NCBI RefSeq assembly: GCF_001661965.1
Contig: NZ_LYWZ01000022.1
Coordinates: forward strand, 496,001 to 560,000
Reading direction: 5' to 3'
From: Croceicoccus mobilis
GTDB taxonomy: Bacteria > Pseudomonadota > Alphaproteobacteria > Sphingomonadales > Sphingomonadaceae
DNA: 64,000 nt
Below are positions 17,126 through 26,282 of this stretch, one piece after another; position 1 is the stretch's first letter, and each line of letters starts with the position of its first letter. Below the pieces are notes generated by a model. That model was given only the letters and a program-made list of their open reading frames with translations. It was not told where the DNA came from and made no database searches. Position numbers and translations under genes: made by a program.

Positions 17126-17746
17126 TCAGGCCGACGGATAGCTCCAGATCGTGCCGCGGGCATAGTTCTCTGCCGCGAAATCCCAGTTGATGAGGCCGGT
17201 GGTGACCGCCTTCAGATAGTCGGGACGCACGTTCTTGTGGTCGAGGTAATAGGCGTGCTCCCAAACGTCGAGCGTGAGGAGCGGGTTCTTGCCGCCGATG
17301 GCGAGCGTGCCGGCATCATGCGTCTCTTCGACCGAGAGCTTGCCGTCGGCATCGGCTGCCAGCCACACCCAGCCGCTGGCGAAGTGGCCTGCGCCTGCGG
17401 TCTGCAGCTTTTCGACGAGCGCGTCCACGGAACCGAAAGCGGCGTCGATGGCAGCAGCCAGCTCACCCGAAGGAGCCGCGCTCGAAGGCGACATCGAGTT
17501 CCAGTAGAAAGCGTGGTTCCAGCTCTGCGCCGAATTGTTGAACAGGCCTGCGTTACCGGCGCTGTCAGCTTCGGCGATGATCGTTTCAAGCGATGCATCG
17601 GCGAGATCGGTGCCCTCTACGGCAGCATTGGTCTTGTCGACATAGGCCTTGTGATGCTTGCCGTGGTGCGTCTGCAGCGTGGTGGCCGAGATGGCCGGGG
17701 CCAGCGCGTCATCGGCATAGGGAAGGTCGGGGAAGGCGATCGCCAT
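17126..17746 (-). CDS. sodB: Superoxide dismutase [Fe/Mn], SodB type
   Basis: Dismutates superoxide in the cytoplasm. The 206-residue protein carries the four metal ligands in standard spacing: His27 (QTHHGKHHKAYV), His78 (SWNHAFYW), Asp160 and His164 (DVWEHAYYLDH). FNNSAQSWNH and GSGWVWL-type motifs (here ASGWVWLA) match iron-type SodB; the metal cannot be proven from sequence. The ATG at 17746 follows an AGGAGA-type ribosome site. It is a single-gene unit ended by the shared nested terminator. Confidence 0.95.
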   Translation of the reverse strand: MAIAFPDLPYADDALAPAISATTLQTHHGKHHKAYVDKTNAAVEGTDLADASLETIIAEADSAGNAGLFNNSAQSWNHAFYWNSMSPSSAAPSGELAAAIDAAFGSVDALVEKLQTAGAGHFASGWVWLAADADGKLSVEETHDAGTLAIGGKNPLLTLDVWEHAYYLDHKNVRPDYLKAVTTGLINWDFAAENYARGTIWSYPSA

Positions 17747-17850
17747 TGTAAATCTCCTGTTTGTCTCGCGTGGTGCGACTTGGGGCTCATTAACCCAACC
17801 GACAAGGGGCCGATTGGGTTGCAGATGCGGAAAATTCCGATTCTTTGCGC

Positions 17851-19125
17851 TTAATCTGCGGAATCCGGCGTTGCGGTGACGGTATGGCGGTCCACCGCGC
17901 CCGTAACCGCGACATTCATCGTGACATTGCCGACCGTGCGCATGATGTCGGGCAGCATCTCCACCGCGACCAGCACGGCCAGCGGCGCGACCGGCACGCC
18001 CATGGCGATGGCGATGGGGCCGATGGAGGCGACAAAGCTGATCGAACCGGGCAGCGAGGGCGCGCCCAGCGTGGTGAGCGAAGCGACGACGACGCCCGCC
18101 ACCAATGTCCCCGCCGTGACCGGAATGCCGAGGAGGTAGGCGACATAGATCGCCACGGCGAGGTTCATGGCGGGGCTGGTCGCGCGAAACACGGTGACCG
18201 CCATGGGCAGCACGAAATCGGCTGTATCGTCATCGACACCCAGCCGCTTCGCACCCGCCAGCATCGGCGGCAGGCTGGCGAGCGAGCTTTGCGTCGACAA
18301 TGCCACCGCCTGCGCGGGCAGCACGGCGCGGGCGAATGCGGCGAGCCCCGCCTTTACCCGCACCGCCGCCAGCACATACGCGGACAGGAAAATCACGAAG
18401 CCGATCGAGGATACGGCCAGGATGTAATGCCCCAATGTCGCCACGGCAGCGATGCCAGCGCCCGCTCCCAGCGCCGCACCCAGCGCGAACACGCCGATCG
18501 GCGCGACCTTGAGCACCCAGCCGATCATCACCAGCATGGCATTGGCGACAGAGGCGAAAAAGAGAGCGATCATCTCGCGCTGCGGCTGGTTCAGCTTCAT
18601 CGCCGCCAGCGCCAGGGCGGCGGCGAACAGCACGATGGGGACCATCGCGGTTTCGGACGCAGCGGCAAAGATATTGGTCGGAATGAAACCTGTGATGAAA
18701 TCGCCCAGCGCAGGGATCGCGCCCGCATCGGCATCCAGCGCGAAACCGGCGGCCGTTCCCTCCGGCACCGGAAAGGCGGTGAGGATCGCGGGCATCAACA
18801 AAGCGGCCAGCACCGCCCCGGAGACGAGGATCGCGGCGAAGCTGCCAAGCGTAAGCAATGCCATGCGCCCTGCCCGCGCGGCGCGCGCCATGTGCATCAT
18901 GCCGGTCACCACCAGCGATGCAACCAGCGGCACGATGGTGATCTGCAGCGCATGGAGCCAGAGCGTACCAACAGGGCCAAGGAAAGTGCTGACGAACGCC
19001 TCTCCCCCCGTGCCGCGCAGCGCGATACCCAGCGCGATCCCGGCCAGGAGCCCGCCCAATGTCGCCCATGTCGGCATGCGAATTTCGGGAGCATCGAGGG
19101 TGGCGGCGCTTGCGCCTGTTTCCAC
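17851..19125 (-). CDS. Dicarboxylate/amino acid:cation symporter (SDF family)
   Basis: Secondary transporter of the GltP/DctA fold (PF00375). From GTG 19125 it has 424 residues with eight transmembrane helices and two re-entrant loops; the HP1-like LSTQSSLASLP and the TM7-like DFVLPMAVTVFRATSPAMNL segments carry substrate and cation contacts. The usual NMDGT of TM7 is replaced by FRATS, so substrate preference may differ from aspartate/C4-dicarboxylate carriers. The GTG has AGGA eight bases upstream; the open frame before it runs into the divergent glmM region. The glmM TTG start is 137 bases away on the other strand. Confidence 0.85.
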   Translation of the reverse strand: METGASAATLDAPEIRMPTWATLGGLLAGIALGIALRGTGGEAFVSTFLGPVGTLWLHALQITIVPLVASLVVTGMMHMARAARAGRMALLTLGSFAAILVSGAVLAALLMPAILTAFPVPEGTAAGFALDADAGAIPALGDFITGFIPTNIFAAASETAMVPIVLFAAALALAAMKLNQPQREMIALFFASVANAMLVMIGWVLKVAPIGVFALGAALGAGAGIAAVATLGHYILAVSSIGFVIFLSAYVLAAVRVKAGLAAFARAVLPAQAVALSTQSSLASLPPMLAGAKRLGVDDDTADFVLPMAVTVFRATSPAMNLAVAIYVAYLLGIPVTAGTLVAGVVVASLTTLGAPSLPGSISFVASIGPIAIAMGVPVAPLAVLVAVEMLPDIMRTVGNVTMNVAVTGAVDRHTVTATPDSAD

Positions 19126-19262
19126 CGGACGGTCCTGGTCTGCGGTGTCTCGAATCGCGCTGCCCCTTTCCTGTATCGCGGTGAGGTGACATGGAGGAGC
19201 AGAGACTCTCGCGCAACCGCGCGCACACCCGCACCAGCGACTTAGGGCGAAGGACACAGGGC

Positions 19263-20594
19263 TTGGGACGCAAATATTTCGGCACCGACGGCATTCGCGG
19301 TCGCACCAATCAGGGCAACATGACCGCATCCATGGCGATGAAGGTCGGGCAGGCCGCGGGCACCTATTTCCTGCGCGGCGACCACAAGCACCGCGTCGTG
19401 ATCGGCAAGGATACGCGCCTGTCGGGATACATGATGGAAAGCGCGATGGTGGCTGGCTTCACCAGCGTGGGGATGGACGTCGTGCTATTGGGCCCGATGC
19501 CAACGCCTGCGGTCGCGCTGCTGGCACGGTCGATGCGGGCGGATCTGGGCGTGATGATCTCGGCCAGCCACAATCCGTTCGAGGACAATGGCATCAAGCT
19601 GTTCGGTCCCGACGGGTTCAAGCTGTCGGACGAGGACGAGATGGCGGTCGAGGTCATGCTGGACCAGGAACAGCTGCTGGTCCCGTCGAAGGATATCGGG
19701 CGCGCCCGCCGCATCGATGACGCGCGCGGCCGCTATATCCACGCGGTCAAGAATTCGCTGGCCAATGAAACGCGCCTCGATGGCCTCAAGATCGTCGTCG
19801 ATTGCGCCAATGGCGCGGCCTATGACGTGACGCCGCCTGCGCTGTGGGAACTGGGCGCAGAGGTTATCGCCATGGGGGTCGAGCCCAATGGGCTCAACAT
19901 CAACGACGGCGTGGGATCGACCGACACCAAGGCGCTGCAGGAGCGCGTGGTGGCGGAAGGCGCGGATATCGGCATCGCATTGGACGGCGATGCCGACCGT
20001 CTGATCGTCGTCGACGAAAAGGGCCGAACCGTCGATGGCGACCAGATCATGGCGCTGATCGGGCGCGACTGGAACCGCGCGGGCCGCCTGACCGGCGGCG
20101 GCGTGGTCGCGACGGTGATGAGCAATCTTGGCCTTGAACGCTTCCTGGAAGGCGAGGGCCTCACCCTTGTCCGCACCGCGGTTGGCGACCGCTATGTGCT
20201 GGAGGCGATGCGGAGCGGCGGATATAACGTGGGCGGCGAACAGTCGGGGCACATGATCCTGCTCGACCATGCGACCACCGGCGATGGCACGGTGGCGGCG
20301 CTGCAGGTGCTTTCCGCGCTGATCCAGTCCGGCAAGCGCGCGAGCGAGGTCCTGCACCTGTTCGATCCCGTGCCGCAGCTTTTGAAGAACGTGCGCTTTT
20401 CCGGCAATCCGCTGGAAAACCCGGCGGTAAAGGACGTGATCGCGCAGGCCGAAGGGCAGCTTGCGGGCAAAGGCCGCATCGTCATCCGCAAATCGGGCAC
20501 CGAACCCGTCATCCGCGTCATGGCCGAGGGCGATGACGAGGGCGAAGTGCAGCAGGTCGTCGATGCGATCTGCGATGCCGTGGTGGGTGCATAA
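19263..20594 (+). CDS. glmM: Phosphoglucosamine mutase GlmM
   Basis: Converts glucosamine-6-phosphate to glucosamine-1-phosphate for peptidoglycan and LPS. Four alpha-D-phosphohexomutase domains are recognisable: N-terminal [10 protein letters not shown], active-site phosphoserine Ser102 in [14 protein letters not shown], metal loop DGDADR, sugar loop GGEQSGHMI and phosphate-binding [15 protein letters not shown] 19263 gives the usual 443 residues beginning GRKYFGTDG; the frame is open 24 codons further up, but without family similarity. The stop overlaps the next gene's ATG by one base. Confidence 0.95.
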   Translation: MGRKYFGTDGIRGRTNQGNMTASMAMKVGQAAGTYFLRGDHKHRVVIGKDTRLSGYMMESAMVAGFTSVGMDVVLLGPMPTPAVALLARSMRADLGVMISASHNPFEDNGIKLFGPDGFKLSDEDEMAVEVMLDQEQLLVPSKDIGRARRIDDARGRYIHAVKNSLANETRLDGLKIVVDCANGAAYDVTPPALWELGAEVIAMGVEPNGLNINDGVGSTDTKALQERVVAEGADIGIALDGDADRLIVVDEKGRTVDGDQIMALIGRDWNRAGRLTGGGVVATVMSNLGLERFLEGEGLTLVRTAVGDRYVLEAMRSGGYNVGGEQSGHMILLDHATTGDGTVAALQVLSALIQSGKRASEVLHLFDPVPQLLKNVRFSGNPLENPAVKDVIAQAEGQLAGKGRIVIRKSGTEPVIRVMAEGDDEGEVQQVVDAICDAVVGA

Positions 20595-20800
20595 TGCTGG
20601 AAATGCGCGTCGCCTGCGAACGCTGCGGCACCGAAACGCCGGCAGAAGCGCATGGCGCCTTCATCTGCAGCTTCGAATGCACCTTTTGCGCCCCCTGCGC
20701 CGAGGCGCTGGACGACACCTGCCCCAATTGCGGCGGTGAGCTTGTCGACCGCCCGACGCGCAGTGTCGCGGTGCAGGAACGGTTGGCGAGGAAAAAGTGA
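20594..20800 (+). CDS. DUF1272 family small zinc-binding protein
   Basis: A 68-residue protein with four CxxC-type pairs in order: CERC, CSFECTFC, CAPC-like and CPNCGGEL. This is the pattern of the DUF1272 family, whose function is unknown; the cysteines probably hold two zinc ions. It overlaps glmM by one base and thiD by four bases, so the three genes form a translationally coupled operon. The link between cell-wall sugar synthesis and thiamine synthesis may be only positional. Confidence 0.88.
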   Translation: MLEMRVACERCGTETPAEAHGAFICSFECTFCAPCAEALDDTCPNCGGELVDRPTRSVAVQERLARKK

Positions 20801-21546
20801 CCCCGCCGCGCATCCTCATCATCGCAGGTTCGGATTCCAGCGGCGGCGCGGGGATCCAGGCCGACATCAAGACCGTCACCATGCTGGGCGGCCATGCGAT
20901 GACCGCGATCACCGCGATCACCGCGCAAAATACGCTGGGCGTTCAGGGCGTGCAGGCGCTGCCTGCCGAGATGGTGGTCGCGCAGGCGCAAAGCTGCATT
21001 GACGACATCGGCGTCGACGCGGTGAAGATCGGCATGCTGGGTTCGCCCGAAATCAGCGCGGCGGTGGCGGATCTGCTGGAGCGCGTCGATGCGCCCATCG
21101 TGTTCGACCCGGTCATGGTCGCGACCAGCGGATCGGTGCTGGCGGATGATGCGACCATCGCCGGTTTCGAACGGCTGATGGGCATGGCAACGCTGACCAC
21201 GCCCAATGTCCCGGAATTGGAGGCACTGGGCGGCGCAGAGGCCTTGGCCTCGAAAGGCGTGAGCTTCCTCGCCAAAGGCGGCGATGCCAGCGGGCCGGTG
21301 CTGACCGACACGCTCTACGGCCCCGGCCACGCCCCGCTGTCATGGCAGTCGGACAGGATCGAAACGCGCCACACACATGGCACCGGGTGCACAATGGCCA
21401 GCGCCATTGCTACCGGGTTGGGTGCAGGGCTGAACCTTGTCGACGCCATCGAACAGGCGCGCCATTTCGTGCGCGCGGCGATTCTTGCCGCACCTGGCTT
21501 TGGCGCCGGAAACGGCCCGCTTGGTCAGCAGGCCGTCCGGCTCTAG
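20797..21546 (+). CDS. thiD: Hydroxymethylpyrimidine/phosphomethylpyrimidine kinase ThiD
   Basis: Phosphorylates HMP and HMP-P in thiamine diphosphate synthesis. The 249-residue ribokinase-fold protein begins ILIIAGSDSSGGAGIQADIKT, the substrate loop of ThiD, and has VFDPVMVATSG and the anion-hole/base motif HTHGTGCTMASAIA. Start is a GTG whose GTGA overlaps the preceding stop. No TPP riboswitch precedes it, which fits its position as third gene of an operon led by glmM. Confidence 0.95.
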   Translation: MTPPRILIIAGSDSSGGAGIQADIKTVTMLGGHAMTAITAITAQNTLGVQGVQALPAEMVVAQAQSCIDDIGVDAVKIGMLGSPEISAAVADLLERVDAPIVFDPVMVATSGSVLADDATIAGFERLMGMATLTTPNVPELEALGGAEALASKGVSFLAKGGDASGPVLTDTLYGPGHAPLSWQSDRIETRHTHGTGCTMASAIATGLGAGLNLVDAIEQARHFVRAAILAAPGFGAGNGPLGQQAVRL

Positions 21547-21550
21547 CGCC

Positions 21551-22522
21551 CTACTCCGCCGCCAGCCTGCCGGGATCGGGCATGGCGGTGGGGCACGACA
21601 GTTCATAGAATTTCACGATCCGCTCCCACGCCTCTTCGGCGGTGTCGACCATGCGGAACAGGTCGAGGTCGTCGCGGCTGATCACGCCTTCGTCGGCGAT
21701 GGCGTCGAAATTGACGACCTTGTTCCAGAATTCCTTGCCGAACAGGAAGATCGGGATCGGCTTCATCTTGCCGGTCTGGATCAGCGTGATCAGCTCGAAG
21801 AATTCATCGAACGTGCCGAAACCGCCCGGGAACACCGCCACCGCGCGGGCGCGCAGCAGGAAGTGCATCTTCCTTAGCGCGAAATAGTGGAACTGGAACG
21901 ACAGGCGCGGGGTCACATATTCATTGGGCGCCTGCTCGTGCGGCAGCACGATGTTGAGGCCGATGCTCTCCGCCCCTGCTTCCGCCGCGCCGCGATTGGC
22001 CGCTTCCATGATGGCGGGCCCGCCGCCCGATGTGACGACGAACTGGCGCTGTCCCTCTTCGATGATGGCGCAGGAGCTGGCCATGAAAGCAAGCCGGCGC
22101 GCCTCATCATAGTACTTCGCCTTGGCGACGAGATTCTCGACCACCTTGCGGCCGCGCGGATCGCTGTCGGCATTGGCCATCAGCTCTTCCGCCTTTTCGG
22201 GGCTGGGAATGCGGGCCGATCCATAGATCACCAAAGTCGAGCCGACGCCTGCCTCCTCCAGCATCGTTTCCGCCTTGAGCAGTTCAAGCTGGAAACGCAC
22301 GGGACGAAGATCGTCACGCAGCAGGAAATCGACGTCGCGATAGGCAAGGCGATAGGCCGGGTGGCGCGTTTGCGGCGTATGGGTTGGCGAGGCTTCGGTA
22401 AAGGCGGCCTCGTCTTCGGCCTTGTAGAATTTGCGGGGGGTAAGCTTGCGATCGGCCCGTTCGGGTTTGCCATGCGGACCGGGCTGGCCGGGTTCCACCG
22501 GCGGTTCTTCTCTATCAGTCAT
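21551..22522 (-). CDS. LOG family protein (TIGR00730-like nucleotide monophosphate phosphoribohydrolase)
   Basis: Rossmann-fold protein of the LOG / lysine-decarboxylase-like family, which removes ribose-5-phosphate from nucleoside monophosphates including cytokinin precursors. The 323-residue form has a charged N-terminus of about 90 residues, then VIYGSARIPSP, TSGGGPAIMEAANRGA and the family motif PGGFGTFDEFFE. ATG 22522 is used because GGAGAGG lies just before it. This long form is common in Alphaproteobacteria and its true substrate is not established. It converges with thiD, four bases apart. Confidence 0.88.
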   Translation of the reverse strand: MTDREEPPVEPGQPGPHGKPERADRKLTPRKFYKAEDEAAFTEASPTHTPQTRHPAYRLAYRDVDFLLRDDLRPVRFQLELLKAETMLEEAGVGSTLVIYGSARIPSPEKAEELMANADSDPRGRKVVENLVAKAKYYDEARRLAFMASSCAIIEEGQRQFVVTSGGGPAIMEAANRGAAEAGAESIGLNIVLPHEQAPNEYVTPRLSFQFHYFALRKMHFLLRARAVAVFPGGFGTFDEFFELITLIQTGKMKPIPIFLFGKEFWNKVVNFDAIADEGVISRDDLDLFRMVDTAEEAWERIVKFYELSCPTAMPDPGRLAAE

Positions 22523-22637
22523 CACCTCTCCATCGCGCAAGTTTGCGCGGCTGTGAAGTATTTTAGCGATTATGAGCAGCACAATGACCGGGAGGGGAAG
22601 TCGATCCTGACCAACAGGCCCCGGCCCGGATTTTTCC

Positions 22638-24059
22638 CTATCTGCCCGTCAGCGCACCGATGTCGGTACCCTGCGCCTGCAATCCGCCGAACACGTTCGC
22701 CTGCGTACGGCCGAGGTCCTGCCCGGCGGCCTTGACCAGCAGGTCATCAAGCGCTGCGCGGTCATAGGCACGGCCCTGCGCGACCACCAGCACCGGACGG
22801 CGCAAAGCGGCAAAACCTTTCAGCGGATCGGTCGAGGTCAGCACGAGATCGGCGATCATGCCCTCGCCAATCGCGCCGCGATCGGTCTCCTCGCCCAGAA
22901 CCATGGCCGGATTCGAAGTCGCCGTGCGCAGGGTTTCAACCGGCGTAAGGCCCGCTTCGGCAAGCAGGTCCAGTTCGTCGATCAGCGATGCGCCGGGAAT
23001 ATTGGTGAATATGCCCGCATCGCTGCCCGCGACCAGCGTGACCCCAGACTCCGACAGGATTTTGGTCATCCCGAGATAGAATTCGAAGGCGGCACGATGG
23101 CGCTCCACCGGCTCCTTCGACCAACGCTCGTAAACCGGCTGTTCCATCGCGACGAGCATGGGGTTCATCATTTCGGTGCCCGGACGCGAGAGGTAGGTGC
23201 CCCTTGTTTCAGCCACATGCAGCAAGTTGCGAAAGGCGACCAGCGTGGGGTCGACCGGCGTGCCCGATCTGGCGATGCGTGCGGCCAGGGCCTGTGCGGC
23301 GGCGCGATCGTGCCTGTCGCGCAATCCATGCCAGACCACGCTTTCGACATGTTCGATCGTGACGAAACCGGCATCGAGAAACCGCTCGAACGCCATGTCG
23401 AAGGGCTTGTCCTGCGGCATGCCCCCCGAACGGATGCCCTCTGGCGTGTGGCCCATGATCGACATGCCAAGCGCGTCGGCCTCGGCCCTTACGCCGGCCC
23501 ATGCCTCGCGGGTCAGGTTGGAATATACCTTGAGACGCCGGAACCCCGCATCATATTGCCAGCGCACGGCGGCGCGCGCCTCTTCCTCGGTCGTGACGAT
23601 TTGATGATTGAGCTGCTCGTTCGCCCCATGGCTATTCAGGATCGGGCCAGTGGTAACAAGGCGCGGCCCCGCCAGTTCGCCGCTCGCCACCCGGCGTGCC
23701 AGAGAGAGGTGGAAAGGCATGCCCGAAGCATTGCGGACAGTTGTCACCCCATGTGCCAGATAAGCGCCAAGCGCGGCTTCATCCCACACATGGACATGCA
23801 TGTCGGTAAGACCGGGCAGAAGATAGCCGCCCTTGCCATCGACCACCGGAGTGCCTTCGGGCGCGGGCAGCTCGGCAAAGGGCGCGATCGCGGCGATGCG
23901 GTCGCCCAGCACAAGCACCGATCGCGGCTCGCTCCATTCAGGCTGCCGGGCCGACAGGTCGACCAGCCGAACATTGCGGATCACCAGGTCATCCGCACGC
24001 GCTGGCGCGGTGCCGCTGATCAGGATCATGGCGGCCCATGTCAGAAATCTGGCGATCAC
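22638..24059 (-). CDS. Exported amidohydrolase family protein
   Basis: Metal-dependent hydrolase of the amidohydrolase superfamily (imidazolonepropionase-like/prolidase-like branch). From GTG 24059 (473 residues) the N-terminus is a Sec signal peptide of about 22 residues ending APARA, so it acts in the periplasm. Metal ligands are visible in order: HVH in LTDMHVHVWD, bridging Lys in RRLKVYS, His in IMGHTPEG, His in TIEHVES and Asp in VAGSDAG. GGGGGGAAG precedes the GTG. It is the last chromosomal gene before the island. Substrate unknown. Confidence 0.85.
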   Translation of the reverse strand: MIARFLTWAAMILISGTAPARADDLVIRNVRLVDLSARQPEWSEPRSVLVLGDRIAAIAPFAELPAPEGTPVVDGKGGYLLPGLTDMHVHVWDEAALGAYLAHGVTTVRNASGMPFHLSLARRVASGELAGPRLVTTGPILNSHGANEQLNHQIVTTEEEARAAVRWQYDAGFRRLKVYSNLTREAWAGVRAEADALGMSIMGHTPEGIRSGGMPQDKPFDMAFERFLDAGFVTIEHVESVVWHGLRDRHDRAAAQALAARIARSGTPVDPTLVAFRNLLHVAETRGTYLSRPGTEMMNPMLVAMEQPVYERWSKEPVERHRAAFEFYLGMTKILSESGVTLVAGSDAGIFTNIPGASLIDELDLLAEAGLTPVETLRTATSNPAMVLGEETDRGAIGEGMIADLVLTSTDPLKGFAALRRPVLVVAQGRAYDRAALDDLLVKAAGQDLGRTQANVFGGLQAQGTDIGALTGR

Positions 24060-24215
24060 CGTCGTCTTCCCCCCGGTCAAAGCATCGGCAGACACTAGCA
24101 GGCGGCATCGACTTTGAAACCGGCTTAAGCCGCTTGCGCCCGTATGCATCAGTCAAGGGCACGCGCGAATCGCGAAAGCCACGGCGCGGCTGCAGCTAAA
24201 AGATCGGATTATGTG

Positions 24216-24245
24216 GGAAAACAGCTGGATGCCCCGTGAGGATTC
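24216..24245 (+). repeat. Left attachment site: 30-bp direct repeat of the tRNA-Gln 3' end
   Basis: Identical over 30 bases to 34577-34606. It begins GGAAAACAGCTGGA and continues with TGCCCCGTGAGGATTC, which is the complement of the tRNA 3' end including the encoded CCA. Downstream of 24245 the match to the tRNA is lost, as expected for the truncated copy at the far end of an integrated element. Confidence 0.9.
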
Positions 24246-24406
24246 TAATCCACGTCTACAGACGTTCACTGGAGGGCATTGGAATCCAATCAATGCGCTG
24301 TAATTCCTACATTCTGTAGGAACTTTTGTCTATCGATGGCTATTGACAGAAACCCAAAGCTCCAGTTTAGTGTGGGAACTAACGTGGGAACATTAGGGGC
24401 GATCCT

Positions 24407-25612
24407 GTGGCAAAGCTGACCGATATGAAAGTTAAGAAGGCCGGGCCGGGCGTGCACGGCGACGGGGCTGGATTGTATCTGCGCGTGAAGCCGAGCGGCG
24501 CGAAGTCTTGGGTGCTTCGCGTGCAGCACATGGGCCGCCGCGAAGACATTGGGCTCGGGGGCTATCCCGCCGACCTCTCTCTGGCCGAAGCGAGGGAAAA
24601 GGCCGCGCACCTTCGGAAGCTTGCTAGACAGGGTCACGATGCACGCGCCGAACGCGATAAAGGAAAGGTGCGAGTGCCGACATTTGCCGAGGCGATGAAG
24701 GCCGCCCATGAAGAGCTAGGAAAGGGCTGGTCGGAGAAAACTGCTGCCGCCTTCAAATCCTCACTCAGTCAGCACGTCGCCCCGCGCATAGGATCGAAGC
24801 GGATCGACTGCATCCATTCAGATCAGATCATCGCGGCTCTGGCGCCAATTTGGACCGAGAAACCCGCAATCGCGAAGAAAGTCCGTGTTCGCATCATGCA
24901 GGTCCTACAGTTCGCCAAGGCGAAGCGTTGGCGAACGGACCCGCTGCCAACCCCTAAAGACATAAGCAGCGGTCTCGCGAAACAATCAGGTGGAAGTCAC
25001 TTCGCCGCCATGCCGTTCGCCCAGGTGCCTGAGTTCATTGCCGAGCAGCTCTTGAAGGAAGAGACCCCCGGCCGGATGGCACTGCTATTCACAATCCTGA
25101 CTGCCGCGCGCAGCGGCGAGGTCCGAAACGCCCGATGGGAACATATCTCGCTGGAGGATCGGACGTGGACAAGGCCCAAGGAGCTCATGAAGATGAAGAG
25201 CGGTCATGCGGTCACCTTGTCTGATGCCGCCATTGCCTTGCTTGAACGCGCTGCCGCCTTGTTCGGCACCGATGGGCTGATTTTCCCCGGCGCGGCACGA
25301 GGGAAGCCTCTCAGCGACATGACGCTGACAAGGGTAATGCGGCTGGCTGGTGAAGAAGTCACGGTGCATGGGTTCCGCAGCGCGTTCCGCGATTGGGCCG
25401 CCGAGCGGATGCCGACGATCCCCGCCATGGTTGCGGAGATGGCGCTGGCGCACAAAGTCGGCACTGCGACCGAGCAAGCCTATCTGCGAACCGACCTCCG
25501 CGACATGCGGCGCTCGCTCATGGACGGCTGGGGCCGGTTTGTAGCTCCTTCGCTATCGGCAGGCGGCAACAACATCGTCGATATGGCTGGAAGGCAAGAA
25601 GTTGCGGCCTGA
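24407..25612 (+). CDS. P4-type tyrosine integrase
   Basis: Site-specific recombinase that inserted the island into tRNA-Gln. The 401-residue protein has an N-terminal DUF4102 arm-binding domain (residues 1-85, GDGAGLYLRVKPSGAKSWV), a core-binding domain (90-190) and a catalytic domain with Arg235 (AARSGEVRN), His321 and Arg324 (HGFRSAFRDWA), His349 (ALAHKVG) and nucleophile Tyr359 (AYLRTD). All five catalytic residues are present, so it should be active. The start is GTG 24407. It lies 160 bases inside the left repeat and points into the element, at the end opposite the tRNA. Confidence 0.95.
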   Translation: MAKLTDMKVKKAGPGVHGDGAGLYLRVKPSGAKSWVLRVQHMGRREDIGLGGYPADLSLAEAREKAAHLRKLARQGHDARAERDKGKVRVPTFAEAMKAAHEELGKGWSEKTAAAFKSSLSQHVAPRIGSKRIDCIHSDQIIAALAPIWTEKPAIAKKVRVRIMQVLQFAKAKRWRTDPLPTPKDISSGLAKQSGGSHFAAMPFAQVPEFIAEQLLKEETPGRMALLFTILTAARSGEVRNARWEHISLEDRTWTRPKELMKMKSGHAVTLSDAAIALLERAAALFGTDGLIFPGAARGKPLSDMTLTRVMRLAGEEVTVHGFRSAFRDWAAERMPTIPAMVAEMALAHKVGTATEQAYLRTDLRDMRRSLMDGWGRFVAPSLSAGGNNIVDMAGRQEVAA

Positions 25613-25782
25613 GGCGGTTTAGAGCGGGCGGGCGCGTGCGTGGATTGCGCAGACTATTTCGTGCATGTAGCCAGCCAATATCCTTACGACCTATTTTTAT
25701 GCCCATCGTGAATTGGCACAGTCTGGACAGCTCCGGCTAATTGTTTGAGAATCCCCCGAGTGTAAGGCGGACGGAGGGGGCA

Positions 25783-26094
25783 ATGTCCGAGACAGTTTAC
25801 CGAAACGATAACTTAGGGGCGTGGCAAAATGCCCCTGTCATCCAAGACGAGGTCATCTCCTACATCGACAAGTTAGGCGGATCATTCATCCTGCGTGATG
25901 TGTATCGGCCTCTTGGTCTGCCGCGTCGCACTGTGAACCGTGTCCTGCTGCGCCTCCATGCCAAAGGCGTCCTAACCCGGCGCAAAGTGCCCATCGAACT
26001 GCCTTGCCCAGCTCGCAGGCCGGGAAGTGCTTCTCCACATACGGCGCGGCGGATGTGCTACCTCTATAGTTATGCAGGCGGTTTTGCGCGGTGA
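25783..26094 (+). CDS. Small winged-helix-like protein, first gene of the island cargo operon
   Basis: A 103-residue protein with strong GGAGGGGG ribosome site before ATG 25783. Residues about 25-75 look like a winged helix-turn-helix: FILRDVYRPLGLPRRTVNRVLLRLHAKGVLTRRKV. The C-terminal 30 residues are Pro/Arg/Ser-rich. It may regulate the operon or bind DNA directly. Its TGA overlaps the GTG of the next gene by four bases (GTGA), so the two are coupled. I do not recognise a named family. Confidence 0.7.
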   Translation: MSETVYRNDNLGAWQNAPVIQDEVISYIDKLGGSFILRDVYRPLGLPRRTVNRVLLRLHAKGVLTRRKVPIELPCPARRPGSASPHTARRMCYLYSYAGGFAR

Positions 26095-26280
26095 GGAACA
26101 GGCTCCTTTTCATCATTCCCGCCCTCATGATGTTGGTCGCGCTCGGGCCGCTCCCCTACGGCTACTATCAGCTGCTTCGCTTGGTCGCATTCCTATCGGC
26201 GGGATTGATCGCCTACGGGTTTCTACGGCGAAGACGTGAAGGATGGACTGCCGTTTTTGTAATGGTAGCCCTGATTTTTA
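26091..26280 (+). pseudogene. 5' part of a small membrane protein gene (DUF6804-like), split by the ISL3 element
   Basis: From GTG 26091 the frame codes for 63 residues with two hydrophobic segments (LLFIIPALMMLVALGPLPYG and a second ending VFVMVALIF) before the insertion sequence begins at 26281. The sequence PYGYYQLLRLV is typical of DUF6804-like small membrane proteins as I recall them. Continuing in frame after the 8-bp target duplication at 28369 restores a 107-residue protein, so this gene was intact before the insertion. At present the frame runs on into the element and stops at 26309. Confidence 0.8.
26273..26280 (+). repeat. Target site duplication, left copy
   Basis: GATTTTTA directly before the left terminal repeat of the insertion sequence. 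The identical octamer follows the right terminal repeat at 28362-28369. Confidence 0.9.
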
Positions 26281-26282
26281 GG

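Noticed and set aside
15031..17163. A 710-codon minus-strand frame
   Set aside because: Antisense to ecfG and the AI-2E transporter gene; His/Arg/Gln-rich product without any domain.
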